From Nigrospora sphaerica (taxonomy: Eukaryota; Ascomycota; Sordariomycetes; Amphisphaeriales; Apiosporaceae): DNA of 64,000 nucleotides. Below the pieces are notes generated by a model. It did no database searches. It was not told where the DNA came from and saw nothing but the letters and a program-made list of their open reading frames with translations. Where the stretch lies: positions 3,100,001-3,164,000 of the forward strand of contig JAGVVL010000009.1 of the NCBI GenBank assembly GCA_018287875.1. The letters run 5' to 3'. Each line of letters opens with the position of its first letter. Within the stretch, counting starts at the first letter, position 1. The position numbers and the translations under genes were made by a program. Below, piece after piece: positions 25,504 through 37,480 of the stretch.

Positions 25504-26109
25504 CACAGCTTGGTCGGGATGTCAAGGTTCTACCAAGCAGACTACCTGGTTGGCCATATACAGTCGATACATACGCGGTCACATGGGCATGGTATGAGAA
25601 AAGGAACAAGCCTGGTGGTACGAATGCCGTTCGGAGCTGGTTTCCCTTCGCAGACAGTCCCAAGGCCGCGTTCCGCGCCGCCGGAACGGGGGAGGAGGTA
25701 AAACCAAGAGGTAGTAAACTCAGCGGCCTACGGGACGACGACGTATACTACGTGTACGACGAGGTCTTGTCACATGGCCGTCTAGGTGGTTTCGTCATAT
25801 TGCTCTTTCTCTTTCTCTAGGTTCCCCCCCCCTGCCCCTCCCTCCCCTCCCTACAGGGTGGAGAGCAGTTCAGAGACGTAACGGTAAGCTGAGCCCCGAG
25901 ACACCGAGGACCAAGACGGTACTACTAAGGTCCGGCTTGTATGAATGGGTCTGGTTTGGTATGGGATCCCCCCTCGCTCGGGACGGGTCCGTCTGTCTGT
26001 CCGCTGGGGGTGGACGGTAGTATATCCTGCATGAGTGCCGGTACGCTTGGCTTGAGTACAAGGTAGGCAGACAGCCGACTCGGCCGTACGGGTGAAGGGG
26101 GATGGAATG

Positions 26110-26240
26110 ACAGAGAGACAGAGAGGAAGAGAGAGAGAGAGACACACACACATAGAGAGGGAGAGAGGGAGGGAGAGAGACAGACACACACACATAGAGA
26201 GGGAGAGAGGGAGAGAGGAAGAGAGGGAGAGAGAGGAGGA
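26110..26240. repeat. Compound GA/CA minisatellite
   Basis: About 130 bases of GA-rich sequence with two CACACACA blocks. A unit of about 40 bases (GAGACA, CACACACA, TAGAGAGGGAGAGAGGGA) is present about twice. Stop-free Ser/Leu-rich translations of the other strand (25851-26504) come from the repeat and are not a gene. Confidence 0.9.
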
Positions 26241-27208
26241 CGGATCTGTTTCCCTGTATCTGGGCGGGGTGCCAACCTTTGCCCATTCCACTGAGGTTGC
26301 CCAAGGCGTACGCCGGGGATGCCGCTTGTGTGTGTATGTCCTTTCATGTGCTAGGCACGGTACTTTGGTTTTTGGGACTTGTACTTTTGGAGCTCCATCC
26401 GGCATGGGCTCCGGGGTGGGGCCATGGGACATTGTGTAACGCCAAAAGGGGGAACAGACGGGCCTCTGCTTACGTACTGGGTCGGCTCGAGTGTGTAAAA
26501 ACATGTACTTGCGTTAATGCATGTGGCGTATAGGGTCAGGAATGTAGACGTTTTTTTTTCTTTCATATGCGAAGACACGTCAGTCATGGGGGCAGGGGTG
26601 AGGTTCGAGAGGGAGAGAGAGTAGACAGCCTTACGAGTACACAGGAACCGCCGATTGGGTATGAACACGTACGGAAGAAGGAGGGAAGAAACAAAAGAAT
26701 CCTTCCCCCCAACCAAAAAAGAGCCAATGGCTCGGGGGAAGGTGGGGCGGGCGTACAAACTGTTCCGCCCCGGCGGTACCGAATCAGCGTCGGCCGGGGA
26801 TTCGCGGCATCCTTCCCTTTGCGCAAAAACCGTCGTGCCACGCCGGCACGCGCTTACGCCCTGGGGCATCCACTAGGCTCTGACACGCAGCCGCTATCTT
26901 TGCCCTCCTTGGCCGTGGGGTTGGGGCTGAACTGCTGCCTCGATTAGGGTGATGACCCGGTGGTCGTCCCCTCTCTTTCTTACCCCCCCCTGAACTGGGC
27001 CCGGCCCAGCCAGCGTAGGTAGCCGGTCCGTAAGCCACTAGATATGCAACGGGTTGGCTGACTGTGCGAACCGACGATGGGGTTGGTTGTCCGAAGCGGT
27101 TGTGTGTAAAGTGTTGGACTGGGAGAGGCAGGGGAACCATGGTCTGGATGAATAACGTAGCTGTCTGCTCAATCTCGTCCCGTCACGCCTCTGGCACCGC
27201 GGTTGTAT

Positions 27209-27216
27209 ACCTAGGT
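27209..27216. promoter_or_regulatory. ACCTAGGT palindrome
   Basis: A copy of the dispersed palindrome inside the gene desert. Its function is unknown. Confidence 0.35.
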
Positions 27217-28110
27217 GGCAGCCAGATAGAGAAACTACTTAAACTAAGTACTCGAGCAAGGCACTTGCTGACGTATTTGAATCCGGGACCTATATTAAGC
27301 CTGTACCCGTATTACATACGCGCAAGTACGTAAGCGACGAAATAGCCAACTCACCTAAAGAGGCAGGCAGGCAGCTGATTCAGCACTTATCGCCAAGATG
27401 TCATGTAATTGCTCGCATCTCTCTTTCTCTCTCAGCTAAGAACTACATACCGGCCGGTTTCGCCTCGTTCCCGGGGCCACAGGGGCGAGCGATACGGCCC
27501 TCCTGCACGCTTGCCATGGACGCGAGGGCATCATCCGCCGTCAGAGGGTGTGAAGTGGACGCGAGCCTTGCTGTCCCTGGTTACATACGCACGGGAACCC
27601 CCTCGGGCGCGCGTTTGTTCATCTCGGGTTCCAGCCTGCGTGTCTTGTGGGGGGAGGTGGGGTGGCCTGGTCGGAAATACGCCCACACCCACATAGCCAT
27701 CCTCACCGACGACACGGCCGTGCCACAAAGAGGGCCCTCGTCACGGCCAAAGCGAGGGACCCCGTGAAATGGGGAGGGCCCTACTGAAGGAGGGGGGCAC
27801 GGAGAAGACACGCGGAGATAGAGAGACAGCGAGCGAGAGAGAGCTCGGTGGAAGACAGGGGTGTGAGGGGTAGGTAATGTGTGGTCGTGTATGTACGGAG
27901 CAGCATGGGGAGGCCAAGAACAGCAGAAAGAAGCAGCAGCCAGCGAAGGTCGCCGTCATTGGCTGCCAAACCCTCGGGATTGCCTATGTACTGAACTTGG
28001 GGCCCTCTCCCACCCTCCCCGCTTCTGTCCCGCGCTGACCAGCGTGTCGGTCCAAGTTATCCCTGGCCAACCCACTGGGTTCGGGAATTACCTTGCCTTG
28101 CGAACCCATG

Positions 28111-28137
28111 CAGCAGCAGTAGCAGCAGCAGCAGTAA
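28111..28137. repeat. (CAG)n microsatellite
   Basis: CAG repeat with one TAG unit, in non-coding DNA. Confidence 0.85.
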
Positions 28138-31100
28138 CGGGCGCCACGTACCGCCCGGTGTATGACACGCCCCCTCCCCCTGTCGTCCTCCTCCCCGATT
28201 CATGTCCCGCAGTGGGCAGTCCAAGGAGAGCACGTCTCGGGAACACTCCGAGATGTGGCAGTCCACATGGTAGGGGCTAAAGAGAGGGTGAATGTACATA
28301 TGAGGGGTCGTGACGATAATATTGTCTGTCCGGTTTCATGGCTCCGGCAATAACAGCCCATGCTTACCACACAGGAAGAGTGGCCTGGCATCGCGACGGC
28401 GCCGGAGACGAGTCGTGCATGGCTCTCGACGGGCCGGATCACGAGCTCTATGCTGACATACGTCGCCGCCGCCCTCTGGAGCAGCTGCTGAGCGTGATGG
28501 TGAGCCGCACTTTTGGATTGGGGGCTGATGGATGTCCTGCTACCAAAAGTGACTTCTGCCCGAGCACGGGGCAGACGGTTAGCGTACGCCAAACTTCCTA
28601 TTCAAGTAAGTGAGGACCGCCGACGGATATGGACCCAATGTACCTGTCTGTAAGTATGCATGTACGCATCAACCGATTCGATAGGCGGATTATCTATAAC
28701 TACCACCGGACACGGCAGGGCCCTCTTCCCTCCCCCCAAAGCGTTACGCCGTGCGACGTCGGCAAGCCAGCTGGACGACCACGAGGCCTCGGGCAGCCTC
28801 TTCTCGACCCTAGCCCCAGGGCCAAAGTCATACGGGCCACGCAGTGCTTCCAGACCACCGGCCCGTTTTGGTCATCCGCCCCGGGTACTCTTCTGGTGCT
28901 TGAAGGACCGGTCACGGCTGCTTGGGCCGCAGGCTTTTGGCCTGGGTAGGCAAGGTAACACTAACCCCGCGTCTCACAGAAAGGTTTGGGACGGTGTGGT
29001 GCTGCATGTGCCTACCGGTCCCTGTTGCTGACGTGGGCTCCGTTGACTGTACCATCGCCGGGCTTGCTGGTACATACGCGGCATAGGTGAGAGACAGGGG
29101 TGAGAGGAGGCCTGGCTGCCTGGCGGACAGCACCGTAACATTGTTCGTCGATGACGATCTTCGGGCTGGCCGATACGACTTGCACGCCAGCATCTTGCCA
29201 GGCCTTCGTGGGAAACGGGCCTCTCGAAGTAGCTCTGCATGAAACGATGGCGAGATACGGTGTCTGCAAGCGGGACCTGTGCCCCGAGTAATTCCTCCCC
29301 CCTGATGCCCTGGGAAAAAGGCAATTATTTTCGCGTCTGTGCCGACATTGAGCGGGTGCTACGTCTGGCGAAATGGTATCTGTCCACCTATCCAAGGTTC
29401 GAACTGCCGTGAGCCCTTGAACCTCCTCTCCTCTTCTTACGTCGCCGGTATACGGGCCTCAGGCCTGGGATCCCACCGAGCAAGCCGACTTCGGCCAGGT
29501 GGACCGGCTGTTGCATGAGATCGCAGGTTAATGCAGACCCGGCCACATGCGTGTCTGCGTGAGCGTTTCGGTCAGGCAAGTGAAGCAAGTGACTGACCAT
29601 GGAAGGCGAAGGATTCACCATGCTTTGGGTTGTCCGTCCAATGGCAGCCACGGCGGTGCCGCCGACCCAACGGGCCGGTTCACTTAATTTCGGAGTGTTT
29701 TGGTGCCACTTACCATTTGCCATCGAAACACAGGCATGCCATCATGGCAACGTACCATGTCATGCAGACCCCATAGGTGTTATGGAAGCAAAAGTGCCCT
29801 CTAGCGGACTTGCCTCAGAGCAAACCTAAATGCCGCCGCTGGCCCTGGCATGACACAAGTCAGCTGGCACTTTGCTTGAACCTAGTGATGCTCCAGGCAG
29901 CGGGATTAATCGGGGTGGTAATTCCGTCCATAGCCACATCCCCCTTGTTCGCCTGTCTGGCTTATATGGCAGGGATACTCCGATATACGCGGGGCTGCAG
30001 TGCCCTCGATCATGAGAGCACAATTCGTCCGGTTCCTTGTGTCAAGCACGGAAATTGAGTCGGAGTTCGTGCGCTCCCGAGAAACATGGCCAAGAGGGCT
30101 GCCGGCAAAGCAGTCGGCACACTGAGTGCCGGTGCTGGCAGGGTAGCGCATTGTTCGGGAAGTGCGCTTCTCTTCCTTCGTGTGTTTCTTCCTCGGAAAA
30201 CGGCCGGCGTTCGGTACCTACCGCCTTCATGACTGGAGCCGCCTCCACGCATCTGTGCATGTCGTAGTCATGATTTGGCGCTTTGGCTTCGACATCCCCA
30301 CACCTACGTCCCGACGTGGGCCCATCGTTGCTAAAACGGCCGAGAAGGTCTGGGATTCAATAAGTTTCCTTGTCACTTGTGGGGGGCTGGTAAAACTTGG
30401 TGACGATCGGGGGTCGGCGAGCCGGCTGCCTCATCGAACAGATGCGGTGGATAGAGAAAGAGGGGGAGAGCGACAAGGCTGACTCGGGGGAAACGCAGGC
30501 CCGCCAGGAGGCCAATGGACGCATACGACGGCACTACTGCGTGAGGAAAAGGGCAAGGGAGGGGAATGAGACGGATCTCGACTTTTGTTGCTGCTTCGAA
30601 GGGCAGAGGGGGCGGGCCCAGGCTCAGGTCGCCTGGGGGGGGGGAGTAAAAGTAGTGGAGCCCCAGCCCAAGGACGGTGTTGTTCACGAGCGAATGGCGT
30701 CAAGGGGCTGCCCTTTCCTGGATCGAGATACACAACCGTGTCGTTGTGGCAGGGGACAAAGGGCGGTCAATTTCAGCTGGGCGAATGAAGGGCCCGTGGT
30801 GGACAAGCCATGCTTTCTAGAATAATCGTGACCGTCTTCCATCGGCAGTTGTCCGACATTGGTCTTGTGGGTGCCCTTGTTTGGGGGCCCCTGGAGAGGG
30901 GGTCTTGTCGCGGTACTAGGGCTGTGTGTAGCCTACCATCCATTCACCAGCTGCGCATCGCTGCAAACCCCCCCCTCCTCCCCCCAAAACCGGCTCGGGC
31001 GGGGATGGCATTCGCATACCTTCATCTCTCATGTGTCCAAAATGCCCAAAACAAGTGGCTGCCGGCCATGGGTTCGTGGGTATTAGCGCGAGGATCGTCA

Positions 31101-31429
31101 TGAAGGGGGAAGATCCATACTGTGTTTCTTGCAAGCAGCGTCGCAGCACCTGCCGCCACACGACTGGAAACGTGCATGTGTGTGCCTGGCATGATGCCCG
31201 TTAGTTGAGTTGCCGAGCAATACTCCGATGCAGAGTCCTGCTGTACCTGCACCGGCTATTTGACACGCGCCCTGGAGGCCCACAGCTCGGCGTCGCCTTG
31301 GGGACCTTGCATGCTGGCGCGCGTACATGCGAGATGGAGGGTAGAGACGGCAATTACCACCCGTCATGTACTTATGTATCGTGAGCAGGATATGCTGTAA
31401 CGTCCCATATCTGACTGCATACATTTTAG

Positions 31430-31441
31430 GTAGGTACCTAC
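31430..31441. promoter_or_regulatory. GTAGGTACCTAC palindrome
   Basis: A 12-base perfect palindrome built on AGGTACCT; another AGGTACCT lies about 110 bases downstream (31542-31549). Both lie in the gene desert. Confidence 0.4.
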
Positions 31442-32050
31442 ACCCCAAGGTAGGATTGCAGGCGGTACATGTAGGCTTTAGGCGAGTTGCCTTAGGCTGT
31501 AGGGAAGGGAAAGTAGGGAACCTGCCGAGGTACGTGTGGGTAGGTACCTCTTCCCGCCAGCTGAGGTGCCCCGGAGGATGGGATGGTATCCCATGGGTTG
31601 AAATCCTACTGTGCACTGTACTCGGGCTCCAGCCGGCATAACTGGAGGGCTCTGGGGCTCCGGTCGTTGGCGGGCATGGGGCCATCAGCTGAGCACAGGC
31701 CCACCTGTCCCAAGCTGTCGGGTCACGCTACTCCCAAGATAGTCTAACCCGTAAACCGTGGCTTTTTCGGCCGCCAGCTTTCGATTCCATCCTTTGGCAA
31801 TCGCTGCGGGTAGAGCGCCCTAGCTCATCTTAATCAATCCCATACACATGTATGGGAACTTGGGCGTTTTGCACGTAGAGACGGTGGACGCGGCGACACC
31901 GCCACGGGTCCCAACGTGGTATGGTAATAAGCGAGGGCCGAGCGGCACGTTAGAACTGCGGGTTGTTGCCGGCTCTGCCCCGTATTTGTTGGGAGCTCGA
32001 CTGCGCCCCCCGGGAAACGTCGATGGCGCTCGGTGTCTATATCTGTGTGT

Positions 32051-32090
32051 TGTGTGCGTGTGCGTGTGCGTGTGCGTGTGCGTGTGTGGT
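32051..32090. repeat. (TGTGCG)n microsatellite
   Basis: About six units of a TGTGCG hexanucleotide flanked by TG repeats. Alternating purine/pyrimidine sequence of this kind can adopt Z-DNA. Confidence 0.9.
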
Positions 32091-33139
32091 GCAATGTGCA
32101 GCGGCAGCGTGACGACGTGCGCGCGAGCCACGGTGGGAAGCATGGGGAGGACCGCGTATTAGCTGTTGCCTGTACGTACGCGACCTGGGACAGGGATGCC
32201 CAAGGCGTTACACTTCGGTCCTTCCAATGTGTAATTACCGCGTGCATGAGCACCACGAGCACAGCATCTAGCTGCTTTTTCTTTTGGTGCGTGGCATCGT
32301 CTGGCCCTTCGCTAGCCTTCGTTTGTTCCATTGAGCGGTCGCTTGGCTTTTGCCTCGGCCTTCGTGTCGTGCTGTAAGCTCGCAACGGCAAGCAGCTCGG
32401 GAGTGCTTCCGCGTCTCGCTCGTCCAATCCGCGACGGCGTCGCACAAGCAAGTGGCTTGGCACCTCGACACCTCTGCGCGCACACTAACTTGGGGCCGCC
32501 GGGGAGCAAGCGACGCAATATGACGGGGGGCCGGAACCGTCGCCAGATCCCGGCCATACCATTGTCGCTATTTCCGCATTTTGCGCAGGCAAACGCATAA
32601 CCTGGCGCCAATATTCCTTCGTGTCTCCAGTAACAGGGCCCCTAGGAAAACAGGGGGTACCGCGGCCCCCTCCCCTTCCCTGTGAGCGCGCAACATCGAT
32701 TGGGGCAACGTCGATTCCGGCTAGGCTGTCCAAAAGGTTGGGTCTGCTTCATCCTTTGGCTTGGTCCGGTTGCCGTGCGACGGGGCCCAGCGAGCGCGGG
32801 CGTGCCACGCAGGACCGTGCCGTCGCCGCCGCGCCGCCGCCCTTCATGGTTTCGAGAGGGTGCCGACAGAAAGGGCGTCGTTAAGCGGATAGGAATATCG
32901 TAGTACTGAGGGTCCCTGGGCCTTTGGGGCCGTGGCCGGTCGCCGACGACAGATTGGTGATGGCATCGTTTTATATGGCCCGCCCAGCAAGCGTGGGCCG
33001 AGGAGAGAGAACGATTTCCTCATACCCTTGCCAGTCCTTGCAGCTCATCCTGGCAGGTCTTTGCAGGTGGGATATCCCCGAGGCGCAAGGGCGGGCGGCT
33101 GTTTGATGACCCTCGCTCCCCGGCCGCGCAGCGAACCTG

Positions 33140-34060
33140 TCAGGATCCGACGAGCCGCTCGGTAGGGCAGTTTGGCGCGCTGACAGGGTCGCTGGAGGGG
33201 AGTACCGGAAGTTCGGGTCGCCGGCCAAGACCACGCAATCTGCCCGTTGTCCTGTTTGCTCGTACCCGTCGACCAGTAGCTGAGTTCGGCTGACCGACTC
33301 GTAACGGACAACCTCTCATGGCGCGAAGGCCACACCGTACTATAGTAATCACTATTTGGAATGGAAGCGACCATGTAATATGCCTCTGTGCCTTCGGAGT
33401 GAAACTACCAACCACCACGTACAGAAACAGTTGCAGTAGGCGAACCCCGCCCCGAGATGCCCCTGAGTCATGAGCCTGGACGGGTGTGCTGAGCAAACGC
33501 GGACAAATACCGCCACGGTAGTGCCAGGGCTCTCGCATCCGCAAGTTCCCATCACCTTTAGCGACTAAGCGGTGTAACATAGGTTGGAAGTTGCCTGGGC
33601 CGCTCTGGCCTGGCCTCCGTCTTGTGGCAGGCCGGCCCACTCTCACGAAGCACATGCAGCTGGGCTGATAGGTCCATCGTGGACTCCAGGCCTGGGGCTG
33701 CGAAACCGTTGAGATCCCTGGACAAAATACCCGGCTGTCCAGCTCTAGTCCGTTCCAGGATGGGCTTACCGAGTTAGTGGGCATGTAACGGCACCGCAAA
33801 ACTAGGCCCAGCAGGCCGGAAGTTGGCCAGCCTTTTCCTTCTGTAAAGCTGTCTGATGTCATGGGAGGGACATCAGCATCTCCAATTCGGTCTCCGTTGC
33901 TGGACGGTTGGAGGATGAATACGGGGGTAGTTTCATCACTTACTATACATACCCTTGCCACCAGCCACGCATCCTTACGACACCCCGAAGTCGATCTGGG
34001 CCGATGGTGCGCAACAGGCGCGGCAGGTCCAAGGGAGAGAGGAGACGGGACGCACAGCAT
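33140..34060 (-). CDS. Orphan open reading frame, 306 aa, doubtful
   Basis: An ATG-initiated frame of 306 codons on the minus strand with no intron needed. No domain, signal peptide, transmembrane run or family motif is recognisable. The composition is rich in Arg, Pro, Ser and Gly, close to what GC-rich non-coding DNA gives when translated. A rough estimate with stop codons at ~3.5% per codon makes a chance frame this long uncommon in 64 kb but not impossible. Plus-strand frames (33861-34115, 33908-34591) overlap its 5' end. It could be a lineage-specific gene, a decayed gene, or chance; I lean to chance. Confidence 0.2.
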   Translation of the reverse strand: MLCVPSPLSLGPAAPVAHHRPRSTSGCRKDAWLVARVCIVSDETTPVFILQPSSNGDRIGDADVPPMTSDSFTEGKGWPTSGLLGLVLRCRYMPTNSVSPSWNGLELDSRVFCPGISTVSQPQAWSPRWTYQPSCMCFVRVGRPATRRRPGQSGPGNFQPMLHRLVAKGDGNLRMREPWHYRGGICPRLLSTPVQAHDSGASRGGVRLLQLFLYVVVGSFTPKAQRHITWSLPFQIVITIVRCGLRAMRGCPLRVGQPNSATGRRVRANRTTGRLRGLGRRPELPVLPSSDPVSAPNCPTERLVGS

Positions 34061-36156
34061 TCCGCGTTGGCGACCCCCTCTACGGAGCTGCCCCGTGGCC
34101 TACGCGGATACTTGAGGCGACCTACATGGGCGTGTCGTCGCGAAGAAGCAGCTCGCCCGCCCGGGCCGACTTTGCTGTGTGCACTACCTACCCGCACACA
34201 AACTCGGCTGCACGTTCGACAAAAAGAATTCAATATTGCCTCCGCCTACCCAATGCCTGTTTCGTGCAGTTCGCCCGCTCTCCGGGGGTCCTGCGCCCGC
34301 GCCCGATCATTGCGTTTGGGGCCAGCGCCGGCCAACGCGACAACAGGGGCAGAGCAGGGCGACCGCGAAGAGAGTATGGGAAGGATGAGTAGGCAGGAGG
34401 AGGCCAGGGAGGTTCCGGCGCGAATCGTGGCAAACACGCGTACGCGCGCGTGCATACACATGTACACTCACACGACAAGGCAAGGGCACACGGCGACCAA
34501 ACCTGTCCGGGCACCAAGCTGTTGTTGGCCGGCACTTGCGAACAGCTCTGGTACACGTGAGGAAACGCAGGAAAGACGAGCGGGCGGGTAGAAGATGACG
34601 AAAGGGCGTGGCCTCCATGGCGGCCTTGGGTTCCGCGATGAGCTGAGCTGGTGGGCATCATTGCCGACTCAGAGCGGGATGGGGGACCCGCTGGTCCCTC
34701 TTATGACTCCTGGCTCGTCAGGGAAGAGGAGCATGGGCCCGGACGCCGCAAGATCCATGGCTCTCCCGCTGCCAGCGGGCAATGGACGAACTGAGGGCAG
34801 GAGTGTCACCCCAGCAGGGGCTCTAGGGGCATGGGTGGAAGCCAGGTGGCCGCGGAGAGCAGATCTCCGCCCGTGTAGGGAAGGCCGACGCAGCAAAGTG
34901 ACACGCAGGTAAGGTACCCCTGACCGATTCACCTACCCATCCTTGCACAGACGGCCCTGGCCGTTGTCTGTACGACTCTTGTATCCGTGCTGCTGAGCGA
35001 CGAGTTTGGCGGCAACCCACGCCCGCTCCCGCGCGCCAGGCTCCTTTCGCGGCAAGATCCAGCTCGCTGGGACGTTTTTAGTAGCGCCAAGCGGGGTTTC
35101 CCCTCGAATCGCACGAGATATGCTGTCCCATGCGCTCCGCCCCTCGAGGATCTCCGTTCCTCGCCCTGCCGTACTGTACCCATCGAGGCCATCACCACCG
35201 GCGCCCGCTGGCCGACGAACCTGCTCGATTCGGCTTCGGCCGGGGTCCGCACGGCCGCAGCAACGGGAGACAGGTGTTGGATGAGCGCCACGGCCAACGA
35301 GCAAAGTATGCGGCCGCGCAGGTGGCTGGCTACCTTATGGAGGCGCTAAGCTTCCCCCGTCAAGTCGAGTCGTCCGTGACCCCAAGTGAAGCTTGAAACC
35401 GCCCCATCAGTTGGCAGCGATGCCGCCGGACGCCTGCATACCCTGGAGAGGGCGATGATGGGGCAAGGTAGGAGGCATGATGTTTTCTTTTCCCCTGGCC
35501 GGGTTGCTCCAAGAAGCGCGTCCCGGCCGCGGCCCTGGGGATTACCCACCGGCCTGTACCATGGATGTCAGTTTGAAGAAGTGGAAGTACGCGTATGTAA
35601 GTAGGTAGCATGAAAGTACCTCAGTTTAATATACGGGGCCCGTCGCAGTACACGTACTGACATCCATTCCATGAGCTCCTGTGCAAACCGGGTATCTAGA
35701 TGTACACCATCCCATCCTGACTAGGTGCCCAGGGTCAGGGTCCCATCTGCAAATGGACCTTGGGTACTCCGTGGGCCCTGTTCTGGGCAGATTGGAGCCC
35801 TACCAGCGCGCCCGTGCCAGAGACCTCCCCATCGAACACCCCAAGCGGCAGCGCAGAGACAAACGTACCCAGCGAAGGAGGGGCAGAGGTTGTAGGTCAG
35901 TAACCTCCCTGGGCCCCCCGTCAGCCCGTCCCGGCCAACGTTCATGCGGTGTACTTCCCATAGGTTTTTGGGGGGGGTTTTCTGGTATTTTACCGCCTGC
36001 TTTCCCGCGATCATGTACCCTGTAAGTTCCGAGACCAACGGCTGGCGCATCCCGTTGCCAAGCCCAGGACACTGGCGACCGGTCCTATGGCCAGCGCTAT
36101 CTGGTTACCGTCCCAATCCATAGGCGCAGCTGGTGCATGGATGGAAGGGGAATGAT

Positions 36157-36190
36157 TGTACCTAAGTATGGACTGTACCTAAGTATGGAT
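36157..36190. repeat. 17-base tandem duplication
   Basis: TGTACCTAAGTATGGAC and TGTACCTAAGTATGGAT sit head to tail, differing at the last base, about 1.3 kb upstream of the methyltransferase start. Confidence 0.9.
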
Positions 36191-36368
36191 TGGGCCTATG
36201 CGACGGGATGGATGCGTATGAAGGCTACCGTTCTGAGCCCACGATGTATACATACATTCGTACTCTAGCAATACCTGCCGACCCTGGAGGGTAAAAGTAG
36301 GCGCGGTCAGTCAAAGGTGCCAATAGTAGGCGCGGCTTCCCATGTTGCCTGTCCTGCCGATCTCATTG

Positions 36369-36375
36369 TATAAAA
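36369..36375 (+). promoter_or_regulatory. Possible TATA box upstream of the laeA-like gene
   Basis: TATAAAA about 1.1 kb before the start codon. The intervening sequence is C/T/A-rich like a fungal leader, so a long 5' UTR is possible. Nothing else supports the site. Confidence 0.2.
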
Positions 36376-36964
36376 CCTACGGCCCCTCGTTGCGTCCAGT
36401 CTACGACGCACATGGATACACATGCTGCGCTGTCTCGGACGACCCCCAACGTCCCATCCATCATCGCCCATACACTGACTGACTACCTCTCTCATTTACC
36501 GAACGACCCAACCCTCATCCATACCCTAGTACTTACCAAATCACCACACAAATCCCCAAGCGGGCAGCCTGGGACGTCGAGGTCCCACTGAAGAGCCATC
36601 GTGTCCAAACTTAATTGTCACCGATCTCTCAAGGAACCAGACTCACTATTACAAAACCCTTTGCTGGGCGCCGGCTTTCCGGTCCCCCATCTCGTCCATC
36701 ACTCGATTCAGGTTCTACCCACTACCTAGACCCGAGTGGAGTCGAACGTTGGTCGGACCAGGTGCTAGGTTTCCCATACCTACATCCTCTAAGACTCCTT
36801 CCCCCAACGTCACTGCCCTTGGCAACTTACTTGCCTATCTCGCCTGCTTCTTACCTCCTACCTACCTCTCTCGACCAGGAGCTGCCACTGCCACCGCCAT
36901 TCCCCCACTGACCAACAATCACTACCACCGCTGCTGCTTGTGGCCATTCGATTCCTGAGGATTA

Positions 36965-37001
36965 TTGCTGCTGCTACTGTTGCTGCTACTACTAGCAGCA
37001 A
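36965..37001. repeat. (CTG/CTA)n microsatellite
   Basis: Imperfect trinucleotide repeat in the presumed leader of the laeA-like gene. Confidence 0.75.
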
Positions 37002-37480
37002 CTGCCGAGGTACTCCTACAGCGGTTGCCACAGCTACTATTGCTTGGAAACTACTCCATTACCACCACCAACACCATTTACCACCCAACGTCGCCACAGG
37101 CGTAGGCTAGCAACGTCGGAACGACCACACTGCCACTCTGGTGTTGCACTTTCGCCCCAGGCGCGCCAGCGATCGTTATTGTACCGCGTTTTGCCATCTC
37201 GTATCTCTGCCTGAGAGGCCCAGCTGGTAGACCGCCTACGATCTGAGCGTCCGCAGCCCACCAACCAACCAACCGATACATACGCCGGCCAGTAGCAGCT
37301 CCAAGCTTCAGAATTCTCCTTCTTCTCCGCCACGTCAAATGTCGAGACATTTGCCAGGGCACGCCACACAACCTTCATTTGGGCTCCACAGAGGACACTC
37401 TATCCCCTTCAGGTAGTCGAACACCTCGGGGGCACTCATAACGGCCACGACGTCCGCCCACAATTCCGCCTACCATTGCT

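Larger units (their letters stand above)
24740..37480. other. 12.7-kb gene desert
   Basis: There is no recognisable gene between toa1 and the methyltransferase gene. Frames are short and mostly overlap others on both strands. The exception is a 306-codon frame at 33140-34060 (minus), listed separately. No transposase, reverse transcriptase, terminal inverted repeat or LTR could be read. The stretch contains simple repeats (26110-26240, 28111-28137, 32051-32090), a 17-base tandem duplication (36157-36190) and several AGGTACCT/ACCTAGGT elements (25484-25503, 27209-27216, 31430-31441, 31542-31549). Base composition looks similar to other intergenic DNA here, so it does not look like an AT-rich, RIP-mutated block. 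Confidence 0.55.

Noticed and set aside
25851..26504. 217-codon minus-strand frame with Ser/Leu repeats
   Set aside because: The open frame is created by the GA/CA minisatellite, which lacks stops in several frames. Three overlapping frames look alike.
29390..29410. GGTTCGAAC resembling a tRNA B box
   Set aside because: No acceptor, D-arm or anticodon stem could be drawn around it.
36721..36770. Minus-strand GTTCGACTCC resembling a tRNA B box
   Set aside because: The five bases on each side do not pair as a T stem, and no A box was found upstream.
24740..37480. Degenerate transposon as explanation of the gene desert
   Set aside because: I could read no transposase, integrase or reverse-transcriptase motif, long terminal repeat or long inverted repeat. 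A repeat-library search would be decisive.
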